Shown here: positions 32,709 through 47,402 of the stretch, one piece after another
Layout of the letters: every line of letters starts with the position of its first letter
Position numbering within the stretch: the stretch's first letter is position 1
Source: Dermatobacter hominis
GTDB taxonomy: Bacteria > Actinomycetota > Acidimicrobiia > Acidimicrobiales > Microtrichaceae
DNA length: 64,000 nucleotides
Assembly: GCF_020715685.1 (NCBI RefSeq)
Contig: NZ_CP085840.1
Location: forward strand, 558,001-622,000
Direction: 5' to 3'
Notes under the pieces: model-generated
Seen by the model: the letters and a program-made list of their open reading frames with translations, nothing else
Databases searched by the model: none
What the model was told of the DNA's origin: nothing
Made by a program: the position numbers and the translations under genes

Positions 32709-34457
32709 TCAGATCGAGGCCGTCGCGCCGGCGTGGTCGGTCACGTCGATCGCGACCCGGCCGAGCTCGTCCAGGTACCGGTGCACGAGCGGGATCGCCA
32801 CGGCGCCCTCGCCCACGGCCGTCGCCACCCGCTTGATCGAACCCCGCCGCACGTCGCCCACGGCGAACACGCCGGGGAGGCTCGTCTCGAGCGGCCCCGG
32901 CTCCCGCCCGAGGTGCTGGTAGGCCCGGCGGTCGCCGACGTCCCCGCCGGTGGCCACGAACCCCCAGTCGTCGCGCTCCACGGCCCCGTCGAGGAAGTCG
33001 GTGCGCGGCTCGGAGCCGATCAGCAGGAAGAGCGCGTCGGCGTCCTGCTCCCGCTCCTCGCCGCTGCGACGGTCGCGCAGCCGCAGCCGCTCGAGGTGCC
33101 CGTCGCCACCGCCCCCCACCACCTCGACCTCGGTCGCGACCGAGATCGTGGGCGAGGCATCGATCACGCGGACCAGGTAGTCCGACATCGTGGCGGCGAG
33201 CCCGTCGCCCCGGACCGCGATCGTGACGTCGGACGCGAACCGGGCGAGGTGCACCGCGGCCTGGCCCGCCGAGTTGCCGCCGCCCACGACGACCACCGAT
33301 CGCCCGGCGAGGTTCGGTGCCTCGGTCACCGCGGCGCCGTAGAAGACGCCCCGGCCCTGCAGCTCGTCGACCTCGGGGACGTCGAGCCGGCGGTAGCTGA
33401 CGCCGTTCGCGATGACGAGCGTCCGGGTCCGCACCGACGTGCCGTCGGAGAGGTCGAGGACGCGCTCGTCGCCGTCGGCCCTGAGCCCCGTCACGGATCG
33501 CATGAACAGGAAGGTGGCGCCAAAGCTCCACGCCTGGTGGAACGCGCTGAACGCGAGGCGGGCACCGCTGATGCCGCGCGGGAAGCCCGGGTAGTTGCGG
33601 ATCTGCGAGCTGGTGCCAGCCTGGCCCCCGACGGCCTGGCGCTCGACGACGAGCGTCCGGAGGCCCTCGGACGCGGCGTACACCGCGGCGGCGAGACCGG
33701 CGGGGCCGGCGCCGACGACGGTGACGTCGAAGACGTCGTCGGGGTCGAGGGTGCCGGTGAGCCCGAAGGCGTCGGCGATCTCGACGTCGGTCGGGTCGAC
33801 CAGCACGGTCGGCTGAGGGGTGAACTGCAGGACCAGCACCGGGAGCGCGACGGCGGGCCCGAGCCCGTCGAGCATCGCCCGCCCCCGAGGCGACGCGGCG
33901 TCGTGGAACCCGATCGGGATGTGGTTGCGGTTGAACGAGTCCTGCAGCTCGTGGACCCGCGACGACGAGGGGTCGCCGATGATGCGCACCGCCTCGAACC
34001 CGCCGCCACGCGCCAGGTTCCACTCCTCGAGGACCTCCGTGATGGCGCGGTGGAACTCCTCGTCGGGGAGGTGCTCGGGCCGGATGACGAAGAACTCGAT
34101 CCGACCGTCGGACTGCGCCTCGAACACCTCGGGCGCCAGGTCGAACTCGCCCCAGGGGACCACCACGGCGCGCCGGGCGTCGGGGTGGGCGTCGCGCACC
34201 GCGGTCACCGCGTGGATGCCGTCCCGGTCCGATCGACCGAAGCCCGCGACGACGAGCGCCACGGGTGTGCCCTCCGCCACCAGCCGGTCGCAGACCGTCG
34301 CGAGCTCGTCGGGGTCGTCGCCGGCATCGATCAGGTAGTCGACGCCGTAGCGCTTCGCGAGCTCGTGGCCGACCACCTCGGCGGTCGTGGTGTCGGCGCT
34401 CCGGAAGACGATGGCGGCGCGTCGCTCGCCGGGTCCGTCGTGGTCGCTCGTGGCCAT
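32709..34457 (-). CDS. Receiver-like domain fused to thioredoxin-reductase-like FAD protein lacking CxxC
   Basis: A 582-residue soluble protein, ATG 34457, ribosome site GGGGAGG 4 bases before. Residues 1-130 form a response-regulator-like fold without a clear acidic pocket or phospho-Asp ([23 protein letters not shown]). A second subdomain, 150-235, is thioredoxin-like ([22 protein letters not shown]). From ~245 the FAD module has [22 protein letters not shown] and [13 protein letters not shown]. The NAD(P) module has [18 protein letters not shown] near 389. Where classical thioredoxin reductase has CATC the sequence is YGAAVTEA (near 374), so the redox disulfide is absent. Close relatives are annotated as fused response regulator/thioredoxin-disulfide reductase. 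It may be a flavin reductase or sensor rather than a thioredoxin reductase. Confidence 0.88.
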   Translation of the reverse strand: MATSDHDGPGERRAAIVFRSADTTTAEVVGHELAKRYGVDYLIDAGDDPDELATVCDRLVAEGTPVALVVAGFGRSDRDGIHAVTAVRDAHPDARRAVVVPWGEFDLAPEVFEAQSDGRIEFFVIRPEHLPDEEFHRAITEVLEEWNLARGGGFEAVRIIGDPSSSRVHELQDSFNRNHIPIGFHDAASPRGRAMLDGLGPAVALPVLVLQFTPQPTVLVDPTDVEIADAFGLTGTLDPDDVFDVTVVGAGPAGLAAAVYAASEGLRTLVVERQAVGGQAGTSSQIRNYPGFPRGISGARLAFSAFHQAWSFGATFLFMRSVTGLRADGDERVLDLSDGTSVRTRTLVIANGVSYRRLDVPEVDELQGRGVFYGAAVTEAPNLAGRSVVVVGGGNSAGQAAVHLARFASDVTIAVRGDGLAATMSDYLVRVIDASPTISVATEVEVVGGGGDGHLERLRLRDRRSGEEREQDADALFLLIGSEPRTDFLDGAVERDDWGFVATGGDVGDRRAYQHLGREPGPLETSLPGVFAVGDVRRGSIKRVATAVGEGAVAIPLVHRYLDELGRVAIDVTDHAGATASI

Positions 34458-34564
34458 TGGGCCTCCCCTCTCCGTCGCTCGGGGCGGGGTCGCGGGACCC
34501 GCACCTCGGTCGGGCGACGCCGGCGGCCCGCCTCGGCGTCAGGACTGCACGGTAGTGGAGCCGG

Positions 34565-34885
34565 TCAGGGGTGCGACGGGCTGTCCTCGGCGCCGGCCAC
34601 CTGGAAGCCCACGTCGTCGGGGTAGCACCACACCCAGTCCTCGCCCGGCTCGAACGACTGCACCAGCGGGTGGCCGACCGTGCGGGAGTGGGCGGTCGCG
34701 TGCTTGCCGATGCTGTTGTCGCAGCAGCCGACGTGGCCGCACTCGAGGCAGCGCCGGAGGTGGACCCAGCGCATGCCCAGCTCGAGGCACTCGACGCAGC
34801 CGTCGCCGCTGGGCGGCTCGCCGAGCAGCCCGTCGGCCGGGACGAGGCCGTCGATGTGGGTGCACCGTGGGGGGTGGTCGCTCAT
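34565..34885 (-). CDS. UBP-type zinc-finger protein
   Basis: A 106-residue protein from ATG 34885 (AGGA 7 bases before). Nearly the whole length is a ZnF-UBP fold: CTHI, CVECLELGMRWVHLRRCLECGHVGCCDNSIGKHATAHS, then GHPLVQSFEPGEDWVWCYPDDVGF. The Cys and His ligands are all present. In eukaryotes this domain binds the free C-terminus of ubiquitin. Bacterial actinobacterial copies commonly sit next to FAD reductases like the one 107 bases downstream, and their ligand is unknown. The two genes are on one strand and probably form an operon. Confidence 0.9.
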   Translation of the reverse strand: MSDHPPRCTHIDGLVPADGLLGEPPSGDGCVECLELGMRWVHLRRCLECGHVGCCDNSIGKHATAHSRTVGHPLVQSFEPGEDWVWCYPDDVGFQVAGAEDSPSHP

Positions 34886-34934
34886 CTCCACATCCTGCCG
34901 CGCCGGTGCGGCCACCGACGCCCGCGCTGCGCGG

Positions 34935-35669
34935 TCAGCGACGCCAGCGGGTGTGGCGGGTGCCGGGCGGCTCGCTCGTCCAGTCCACGGTCCGCTCCCA
35001 CCCGTCCTCGTAGACGAAGGCCTCGAGCGGCATGCGCCGCACCGGCCCGTGGCCGCCCCGGGGCCGGCCCATCGTGATGGTCGCCGCCAGGAACACGTCG
35101 TCGGGGATGCCGAGCAGCTCCCGCAGCTCCGCGTCGACCGCGCGGTGCCAGGTCATCATCACGCCGCCGTAGCCGAGCGCCCGGGCGGCGAGCAGGAGGT
35201 TCTGGCACGCCGGGTAGATCGAGGCGCCGATCGTCTCCTCGGGGCCGGGGCGGGACCGGAGCGCGGCCACGAGGATGACGACGGGGATCTCCTCGAAGTG
35301 GTCGACGAAGTGCTCCATCGTCGCTGCGGTCCGCGCCTTCGGCGACGTCGGGTCGGCGCCGGTGCCGGCGTCGTAGCCGTCCTCGGCGCGCTTGGCCGCC
35401 CAGATGCGGCGCGCCGCGCCGCCGATCAGCCCCTTGGCCGCGAGCGCCGTCTCCGAGCCCCGGAGGACGAGGAATCGGACCGGTTGGCGGTTCGAGCCCG
35501 ACGGGGCCCGTGTGGCCGCGAACAGGATCCGGGACAGATCCTCGGTCGGGACGGGCTCCGGTCGGTACCGCCGGACGGCGCGGGTCGTCGCGATCGCGCC
35601 GAGCACCAGGTCGGCCTCGGCGTCCGAGAGCTCCCGGGGCGGCGCCGCCCCGTCCGCTTCGTCGCTCAC
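34935..35669 (-). CDS. Nitroreductase-family FMN protein
   Basis: A 244-residue FMN enzyme from the GTG at 35669, which overlaps the short-chain dehydrogenase stop (GTGA). The family features are AIATTRAVRRYRPEPVPTEDLSRILFAATRAPSGSNRQPVRFLVL at the N-terminus (FMN phosphate binding by the RxxRxY and SxxNxQ motifs), a long insertion with DHFEEIPVVILVA, and SIYPACQNLLLAARALGYGGVMMTW in the second FMN region. The last segment is GIPDDVFLAATITMGRPRGG. The donor is probably NAD(P)H; the substrate is not known. It is translated together with the dehydrogenase gene before it. Part of the upstream open frame (to 36104) is a shadow. Confidence 0.92.
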   Translation of the reverse strand: MSDEADGAAPPRELSDAEADLVLGAIATTRAVRRYRPEPVPTEDLSRILFAATRAPSGSNRQPVRFLVLRGSETALAAKGLIGGAARRIWAAKRAEDGYDAGTGADPTSPKARTAATMEHFVDHFEEIPVVILVAALRSRPGPEETIGASIYPACQNLLLAARALGYGGVMMTWHRAVDAELRELLGIPDDVFLAATITMGRPRGGHGPVRRMPLEAFVYEDGWERTVDWTSEPPGTRHTRWRR

Positions 35670-36439
35670 GTGTTCTGCACCGTCAGGCCGCCGTCGACGG
35701 TGACGACCGCGCCGGTCGCGTACGAGGCCGACGGCAGGAGCAGCGACACGATCACGTCCGCGACCTCCTCGGGCTCGCCGTAGCGCCGCATCGGCACCCG
35801 GCGACGGGCGAAGCGCTCCTTGTGCTCGTCGGGGATCACTGCGGTCATGCCGGTCCGGATGGGTCCCGGGCACACGCAGTTGACGGTGACCCCGGCGGGG
35901 GCGAGCTCGACCGCCGCGGCCCGGGTCAATCCGATCACGCCATGCTTGGCCGCGGTGTACGGGCTGAGGAAGGCGGTCGCGCCGAGCCCCTCGGTCGAGG
36001 CGATGTTGACGACACGGCCCTCGCCGTCGCGCCGGAGGTCGTCCAGGCAGGCCCGCAGCACCAGCGCCGGCCCGGTGAGGTCCACGGCCAGCGTCCGGTC
36101 CCACGCCTCGCGCCAGCCGTCGCCGTCCAGCGGGGCGGGCAGGCTGATCCCGGCGTTGTTGACCAGCAGGTCGATCGGTCCCAGCGCCCTACGGGTCGTC
36201 GCGACCGCAGACGCCACCGCGCCCTCGTCGGAGATGTCGACGGTCACCGCGACCGCCTCGCCGCCACCGGCGGTGATGCCCTCGGCGACCTCGGCCACCC
36301 CGTCGTGGACGTCCCAGCACGAGACCCGGGCGCCCTCGGCGCCGAGCAGCGCCGCGGTGGCGCGCCCCATGCCGCTCGCCGCGCCGGTCACGACGGCGAC
36401 CCGGCCGGCGACGCTCCTCGACCTCGTCCGCTCCGACAT
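35666..36439 (-). CDS. Short-chain dehydrogenase/reductase (SDR)
   Basis: A 257-residue classical SDR. The cofactor motif is VAVVTGAASGMGRATA (TGxxxGxG), followed by LLVNNAGIS. The catalytic tetrad comprises N in LAVDLTGPALVL, S in VVNIASTEG, and Y and K in SPYTAAKHGVIGL. VNCVCPGPIRTGM and the C-terminal VVTVDGGLTVQNT are family hallmarks. The start ATG 36439 has TAGCGT 8 bases before it, so the mRNA looks leaderless. The substrate is unknown, and a joint pathway with the overlapping nitroreductase gene is likely. Confidence 0.93.
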   Translation of the reverse strand: MSERTRSRSVAGRVAVVTGAASGMGRATAALLGAEGARVSCWDVHDGVAEVAEGITAGGGEAVAVTVDISDEGAVASAVATTRRALGPIDLLVNNAGISLPAPLDGDGWREAWDRTLAVDLTGPALVLRACLDDLRRDGEGRVVNIASTEGLGATAFLSPYTAAKHGVIGLTRAAAVELAPAGVTVNCVCPGPIRTGMTAVIPDEHKERFARRRVPMRRYGEPEEVADVIVSLLLPSASYATGAVVTVDGGLTVQNT

Positions 36440-36447
36440 CGGGCGGC

Positions 36448-36453
36448 ACGCTA
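36448..36453 (-). promoter_or_regulatory. -10 box TAGCGT, leaderless start of SDR gene
   Basis: TAGCGT on the minus strand with an 8-base spacer to the ATG at 36439. No Shine-Dalgarno lies between. Confidence 0.5.
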
Positions 36454-36555
36454 CCGCCGGTCACGACGCCGCGACGGGGTGTCCGAGCGACACCCGGGTG
36501 CGGGATCCGGCCGAGGGTCATGGACCGTGGGCCCTCCGGGTAGGGATGGATCACC

Positions 36556-37209
36556 ATGACCTCGCCACGACTCTCCCCGTCGGTGCCGGTGCGAGTGGCA
36601 CCGGCCACCTCGAACGAGTTGGTGCTGCACGGACTGCGGAGCACCTTCGACCCCTTCTCGGCGTTCGTCGACCTCCTGCCGCCCGAGGCGGCGCGCGGGG
36701 CCGACGTGGTCGTGCTGGACACCACCGGCCTGTCGGCCGACGGCGTCCCGGCGGCCGCCGAGGCGATCCAGGCGACCGGCCGCCCGTTGCTGGTCCTCGC
36801 CGAGGAGGGCGACGAACGCGCCCTGCTGCGGTTCCTCCGCGCCGGCGTCCGGGGCTACGTCGCCCGGCCCCGTGAGGCGCGCCGGCTGGTCGAGGACGTC
36901 GTCGCCGTCGCCAACGGCGAGATGGTCGTCGACCCCGAGGTCGCCTGCCGCGCCGCCGTCCTGGCCGCCCGGCTGCTCGACCTCGACCAGTCCCCCGCGA
37001 CGCTGCTCGGGCTGAGCGACCGCGAGGTGCAGGTGCTCGAGCGGCTCCAGAGCGGCGCCACGGCACGAGAGATCGGCGCGGAGCTCTACGTCTCCCACGA
37101 GACCGTCCGCTCCCACCTGAAGCGGATCTACCGCAAGCTCGGCGTCCACGACCGGACCGCTGCGCTCGAGCGGGCCCACGAAGAGGGCATCCTCCCCGTC
37201 GGCACCTGA
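36556..37209 (+). CDS. LuxR-type regulator with degenerate receiver domain
   Basis: A 217-residue protein. The C-terminal HTH (residues ~148-205) is clear: LGLSDREVQVLERLQSGATAREIGAELYVSHETVRSHLKRIYRKLG. The N-terminal ~125 residues look like a receiver fold (VVVLDTTGLSADG with Asp55 in the phospho-acceptor position, LLRFLRAGVRGYVARP in the signal-output region). The usual acidic pair near the N-terminus is missing, and the conserved Lys is replaced (YVARP instead of YLLKD). No kinase gene lies beside it. It may respond to a ligand or act without phosphorylation. It is flanked by genes of unrelated function, so its targets cannot be guessed. Confidence 0.9.
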   Translation: MTSPRLSPSVPVRVAPATSNELVLHGLRSTFDPFSAFVDLLPPEAARGADVVVLDTTGLSADGVPAAAEAIQATGRPLLVLAEEGDERALLRFLRAGVRGYVARPREARRLVEDVVAVANGEMVVDPEVACRAAVLAARLLDLDQSPATLLGLSDREVQVLERLQSGATAREIGAELYVSHETVRSHLKRIYRKLGVHDRTAALERAHEEGILPVGT

Positions 37210-37253
37210 TCGCCGCGCCCCGGCGTCGGTTCGCCGGAGCCCGGGCGGTCGCG

Positions 37254-38171
37254 TCAGGCCGGCGGAGGGCCGAAGCGACGCAGCCAGAAGTCCCGCAGGC
37301 CGCGCAGCCGCGCGGCGGCGTCGAACACCGGCGGCCGTGACGCCGGTCGCGCCAGGCCCCGCCCGACCTGCCACAGCGTGATGCACGACCGGATCCACGC
37401 GTGGTACCAGCCGCTCATCTCCTGCACGAGCAGCAGCGTGTTGCGGGTCTGCAGGTGGTCGACCCGGGCGACCGAGGAGCCGAGGTGGAGGTTCTGCACG
37501 CGGGCGCCGCGCACGAGGCCCACCGTCCACCCCGCTCGCCGGGCCCGGAGGGCGAGCTCGGCCTCCTCGCAGTACGAGAAGTAGCGCTCGTCGAAGACCC
37601 CGACCTCGTCGAGGGTGGCGCGGCGCAGGAACATCAACGTCCCGTGGGGGTAGTCGACGTCCTCCCACCGCGGCAGGTGCGACGGATCGGGCGGCGGGCC
37701 GGGGGCAGGGACCGCCATCCCGCCGAAGTAGGGGTCGATCACGGGCACCATCCCGTCGCCGACGTCGGCGCAGGCGAGGCCCGCCATCGGCTGGCCGGCC
37801 ACCGCGTCGAGGACCGCGCCCAGGCACCCGGGGTGCGGGTCGACGTCGTGGGGTGCGAGCGCGACCCACTCGCCGTCGTCGGGATCGCCGAGGAACCGGC
37901 GGAGGCCCACGTTGGCGCCGGGCCCGAAGCCGGCGTTGACGGGGTGCTCGACGAGCTCGATGCCGTCGGGCCCGGTCGCCCACCCGACTCGGAGCTCGTC
38001 GAGGCCCTTGCGGAGCACGGCGAGCGAGTCGGGCTCCGACGCGTTGTCGACCACGGTCACCCGGACCGGCACCTCGCGGTCGCCGAAGCGGGCCACGGTG
38101 CCGAGGCAGGCCTCGGCCTGGTTCCAGTGGACGACGACCACGCGGAGCGCCCCGCCGGGTCCGGTCAGCAC
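37254..38171 (-). CDS. GT2 glycosyltransferase (rhamnosyltransferase-like)
   Basis: A 305-residue GT-A enzyme, GTG start at 38171 without a clear ribosome site. Motifs: VVVVHWNQAEACLGTVARF, VTVVDNASEPDSL, VNAGFGPGANVGLRRFL, VALAPHDVDPHPG (in place of the usual DDD), and MFLRRATLDEVGVFDERYFSYCEEAELALRARRAGW, the classic rhamnosyl/galactofuranosyl-transferase acceptor-side motif. The C-terminus has a basic amphipathic stretch near FWLRRFG that could touch the membrane. It likely extends a surface polysaccharide. It stands apart from the 7226-31688 cluster and lies just downstream of gltD on the same strand, separated by 52 bases. Confidence 0.88.
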   Translation of the reverse strand: MLTGPGGALRVVVVHWNQAEACLGTVARFGDREVPVRVTVVDNASEPDSLAVLRKGLDELRVGWATGPDGIELVEHPVNAGFGPGANVGLRRFLGDPDDGEWVALAPHDVDPHPGCLGAVLDAVAGQPMAGLACADVGDGMVPVIDPYFGGMAVPAPGPPPDPSHLPRWEDVDYPHGTLMFLRRATLDEVGVFDERYFSYCEEAELALRARRAGWTVGLVRGARVQNLHLGSSVARVDHLQTRNTLLLVQEMSGWYHAWIRSCITLWQVGRGLARPASRPPVFDAAARLRGLRDFWLRRFGPPPA

Positions 38172-38223
38172 GGCGGTCGCTCGTCGGTGGTGGTCGGGTC
38201 GGCTCGGCGGGCCCGGACCGGGC

Positions 38224-39693
<1,470 letters not shown>

Positions 39694-39807
39694 TCCTCTT
39701 CAGTGCCTCTCTCGCGTTCGGTGCGGCGGTGCCCCTGCCCTCGGTTCCGTTGCGCAGGTCCGGGAGGATCCTGGCGCTGCGCAGCGGGACGGGGGCGTCG
39801 GGTCGGC

Positions 39808-44397
<4,590 letters not shown>

Positions 44398-44415
44398 GGT
44401 GCTCCTGTTGCGGTG

Positions 44416-44434
44416 CGTCCGGGGACGCCGGACG
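44416..44434 (-). promoter_or_regulatory. Hairpin in gltB leader next to a CAGACT -10-like box
   Basis: CGTCCGG (44416-44422) pairs with CCGGACG (44428-44434) across a 5-base loop. It lies about 20 bases before the gltB start. A CAGACT box on the minus strand (44437-44442) is directly upstream, so the hairpin would be near the 5' end of the mRNA. Confidence 0.35.
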
Positions 44435-44474
44435 AGAGTCTGGGTCGGGGGTCGGCCGTGGTCGGTCGCCCCGA

Positions 44475-44492
44475 GCAGTCGACGTTGACTGC
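44475..44492. promoter_or_regulatory. 18-base near-perfect palindrome, putative operator between gltB and capA-like gene
   Basis: GCAGTCGACGTTGACTGC reads the same on both strands except for one mismatched pair (positions 7 and 12). It sits in the 376-base gap between divergent genes, about 80 bases from the gltB start and 280 from the capA-like start. Its size and symmetry fit a dimeric regulator site. A nitrogen- or glutamate-responsive regulator is a guess from the gltB context. The rest of 44398-44773 holds no gene I can support. Confidence 0.45.
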
Positions 44493-44759
44493 AACAGCTG
44501 CGGTTCGCCGCGAGCATGGGTGGGCCGGCGTCGTCGGCGGCCCTGTCCCCGGCCGTCGTTGGCGCTGAGGACGTTGCCGGACCGGCGCAGCCGGACCCGG
44601 CAGGGGGTCGGGCAAGACTAGCCGAGCGCTCCCGATCCACCCAACGCGTTCCCACCGGGGGGTGCCCCGACGCTCCCCCGCCCTCGGGTGGCCCTCCGGC
44701 GACCCTCGCGGGCCGCCCGAGCGACCCCGGGGCTCACCGTCGCGGGCACGGCGGTGCCG

Positions 44760-44765
44760 TAGCGT
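44760..44765 (+). promoter_or_regulatory. -10 box TAGCGT, leaderless start of CapA-like gene
   Basis: TAGCGT ends 8 bases before the GTG at 44774, with no Shine-Dalgarno between. Confidence 0.5.
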
Positions 44766-44773
44766 TGCCCGCC

Positions 44774-45898
44774 GTGACGACCGCCCGACGGACCCTCCTC
44801 ATGGTCGCTGCGGTCGCCCTCGCCGCCGGGCTGCTCGCGTCGTGCGCCGGCGACGACGGGGGGCCGACGGCGAGCGGCGCCGGCTCGGACGCCACGGCCC
44901 GGGGCGACGTCACGACCACGACCGCCGGCACGACGACCACCCGGGGGCCGACCGGCAGCGGCCAGCCGGTGACCCTCGCCTTCGCCGGCGACACGAACTT
45001 CCAGGACCAGCTCGGCGCCGTGCGCTCCTCGCCCGGGTCGGTCCTCGGGGCGATCGCCCCGACGCTGTCGGCTGCGGACCTGACGATGGTCAACCTCGAG
45101 GCGGCGCTCGGCACCGGCGGATCGCCCCAGCCGAAGGACTTCACGTTCCATGTGCCCGAGCAGGCGGTCGCGGCCCTGCAGGCCGCCGGGGTCGACGTCG
45201 TGACGATGGCCAACAACCACGGGATGGACTTCGGCCCGGCCGGCCTCCAGGACTCGCTGCGGATCAAGCGCGCCGGCGGCTTGCCGATCCTCGGGATCGG
45301 CGGCGACGACGCCGAGGCGTACACCCCCTGGATCACCGAGGTGAAGGGCCAGCGGATCGGGTTCGTGGCCGCCAACGACGTGTTCGACGCCGCGCTGACC
45401 GGCGCGTGGACGGCGGGTCCGGGCCACCCCGGGTTGGCCAGCGCCGAGGAGGCGCACCAGGCCCGGCTCGCGCAGGAGGTCCAGGCCCTCCGACCGCAGG
45501 TCGACACCCTCGTCGTCTTCCTCCACTGGGGCACGGAGCGCCAGACCTGCCCGAACCCTCGCCAGAAGGAGCTCGCCGATCTGCTCGTTGGCGCCGGTGC
45601 CGACATCGTCGTCGGCTCGCACCCGCACCGCCTCCAGGGCGTCGGCTACGACGGCCAGCAGTTCGTCGCCTACTCGCTCGGCAACTTCGCCTTCAAGGCC
45701 AACTCTCCCGAGGGCGCGGCCACCGGCGTGCTGACGGTGACGGCCACCGGCCGCCGCATCGACGGCTACACCTGGACCCCGGCGGTCATCCGCGGGAGCA
45801 TCCCGTACCCGCTCACCGGCGCGGCCGCCGACGCCGCCCAGGCGACGATGGCGCAGCGCCAGGCGTGCGCCGGGCTCACCCCGGCCGCGACCCCCTGA
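44774..45898 (+). CDS. CapA-family lipoprotein (poly-gamma-glutamate synthesis-like metallophosphatase fold)
   Basis: A 374-residue protein with a lipoprotein signal: TLLMVAAVALAAGLLASCAGD, lipobox LASC with Cys near residue 24, followed by a Thr/Gly-rich linker (TTTTAGTTTTRGPTG). The CapA domain begins with VTLAFAGDTNFQDQLG, then LTMVNLEAALG, VDVVTMANNHGMDFG, LVVFLHWGTE, ADIVVGSHPHRLQGV and VAYSLGNFAF; the His/Asp/Asn residues match a calcineurin-like metal site. The CapA family is linked to poly-gamma-glutamate export and to other surface polymers. No capBC is present here, so the polymer is unknown. It is followed at 25 bases by the M18 peptidase gene. Confidence 0.9.
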   Translation: MTTARRTLLMVAAVALAAGLLASCAGDDGGPTASGAGSDATARGDVTTTTAGTTTTRGPTGSGQPVTLAFAGDTNFQDQLGAVRSSPGSVLGAIAPTLSAADLTMVNLEAALGTGGSPQPKDFTFHVPEQAVAALQAAGVDVVTMANNHGMDFGPAGLQDSLRIKRAGGLPILGIGGDDAEAYTPWITEVKGQRIGFVAANDVFDAALTGAWTAGPGHPGLASAEEAHQARLAQEVQALRPQVDTLVVFLHWGTERQTCPNPRQKELADLLVGAGADIVVGSHPHRLQGVGYDGQQFVAYSLGNFAFKANSPEGAATGVLTVTATGRRIDGYTWTPAVIRGSIPYPLTGAAADAAQATMAQRQACAGLTPAATP

Positions 45899-45923
45899 CC
45901 GCCCGACCGACAGGAGGCCCACC

Positions 45924-47264
45924 ATGAGCGCCGAGCCCGCCGGCGACGTCGCCGACCTGACCAGGTTCATCGACGCATCGCCCAGCCCGTACCACGCCGT
46001 CGCGACGGCCCGGGCCCTGCTCGACGCTGCCGGGTTCGCGGCGCTGGACGCCGGCGGGGCCTGGACGGCCGGCGACGTCGAGGGCCCGGCCTACGTGGCC
46101 CGGGACGGCGCGCTGGTGGCGTGGGTCCCGGGCGGCGACCGCGACCCGGGCGCCCCGATGCGGCTGATCGGCGCCCACACCGACTCCCCCGGCCTGCGGA
46201 TCCGGCCCCGGCCCGACCGCGGCGTCGGCGGGTGGCGCCAGCTCGGCATCGAGGTCTACGGCGGCGCGCTCCGGAACTCGTGGCTCGACCGCGACCTCGG
46301 CCTCGCCGGCCGGGTCGCGGTCCGGCGGACGGACCCCGAACGGCCCGGGTCGGGATCGGACGGGACGGACGGGACCGAGCACCGGGCGTTCCGCACCGCC
46401 GGCGCGGTGATGCGGGTCCCGCAGCTCGCGATCCACCTCGACCGCGAGATCTCGACCGAGGGTCTGTCGCTGAACCCGCAGCAGCACCTCACGCCGGTCT
46501 GGGGCCTCGGCGAGGCCCACGAGGGCGACTTTCGCACGTGGCTCGCCGACCAGGTCGGGGTGCACGACGACGACGTCGTCGCGTGGGAGGCGATGGCGTT
46601 CGACGTGCAGCCCGCCGCGGTGATCGGCGCCCACGGCGACCTGCTGGCGGCGCCGCGCCTGGACGACCAGGCCTGCTGCTGGGGGGCGCTGGCCGCGCTG
46701 GTCGCGGTCGCCGCGGGTGCGGCGCCGCCGGCGGTCACGTCGGTCGTGGTCCTCAACGACCACGAGGAGATTGGCTCGACCACGGCGACCGGCGCCGACG
46801 GGGCCTGGCTCGAGCAGGTGCTCGAGCGGCGGGCGGCGGCGCAGGGTGGGACCCGCGCCGACCTGCTGCGCTCGCTCGCGGGCTCGATGCTGCTGTCGGC
46901 CGACATGGCCCACGCCACGCACCCCAACTACCCCGAGCGCCACGAGCCGGGGCACTGGATCCGCGCCGGGGGCGGCCCGGTGGTCAAGCACAACGTGAAC
47001 GCCCGCTACGCGACCGACTCCGGCAGCGCCGCCGCGTTCCGGGCCGTCTGCAGGTCCGCAGGCGTGGCCGTGCAGGACTACTCCCACCGCGGCGACCTCC
47101 CGTGCGGATCGACGATCGGTCCGCTGACCGCGGCCCGCCTCGCGGTCGACACCGTCGACGTCGGCATGCCGATGCTGTCGATGCACTCGGCGCGGGAGCT
47201 GATGGCGGTCGCGGACGTGACGCCGATGCGCACCGCGTTCACCGCCTGGTTCACCGCCACATAG
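45924..47264 (+). CDS. M18-family aspartyl aminopeptidase
   Basis: A 446-residue cytosolic zinc metallopeptidase with ATG at 45924 and AGGAGG 7 bases before. Metal and catalytic residues are visible: His in IGAHTDSPGLRIRP, Asp in APRLDDQACCWG, the Glu pair in VVLNDHEEIGSTT, Asp in SADMAHATHPNY, and His near the end in MPMLSMHSARELMAV. The N-terminal FIDASPSPYHAV and ASFIxxSPSP-like lead match the M18 family. It removes N-terminal acidic residues from peptides. Length is normal. It shares the strand with the CapA-like gene and ends at a strong bidirectional terminator. Confidence 0.95.
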   Translation: MSAEPAGDVADLTRFIDASPSPYHAVATARALLDAAGFAALDAGGAWTAGDVEGPAYVARDGALVAWVPGGDRDPGAPMRLIGAHTDSPGLRIRPRPDRGVGGWRQLGIEVYGGALRNSWLDRDLGLAGRVAVRRTDPERPGSGSDGTDGTEHRAFRTAGAVMRVPQLAIHLDREISTEGLSLNPQQHLTPVWGLGEAHEGDFRTWLADQVGVHDDDVVAWEAMAFDVQPAAVIGAHGDLLAAPRLDDQACCWGALAALVAVAAGAAPPAVTSVVVLNDHEEIGSTTATGADGAWLEQVLERRAAAQGGTRADLLRSLAGSMLLSADMAHATHPNYPERHEPGHWIRAGGGPVVKHNVNARYATDSGSAAAFRAVCRSAGVAVQDYSHRGDLPCGSTIGPLTAARLAVDTVDVGMPMLSMHSARELMAVADVTPMRTAFTAWFTAT

Positions 47265-47352
47265 GCCGCCCAGGGATATAGGGGTGCACAGCGACATCCC
47301 TTGTCGCGATCCCGACCAGAGAAACTCGAGCGAACGACGACCCGGACGCGAC

Positions 47353-47377
47353 GGAGCCGGGCACGAGGCCCGGCTCC
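47353..47377. terminator. Strong bidirectional hairpin between convergent genes
   Basis: GGAGCCGGGC (47353-47362) pairs perfectly with GCCCGGCTCC (47368-47377) across ACGAG. The ten-base GC stem lies midway between the M18 gene and the sigma-factor gene ends. No T-run follows on either strand, as is common in high-GC actinobacteria. Confidence 0.7.
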
Positions 47378-47402
47378 GGTCGACGTTCGGGTGGGATGCC
47401 GC

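Noticed and set aside
39775-39786. 12-base perfect palindrome CGCTGCGCAGCG between gltB and gltD
   Set aside because: It is GC-only, has no loop, and short palindromes of this kind are expected by chance at this base composition.
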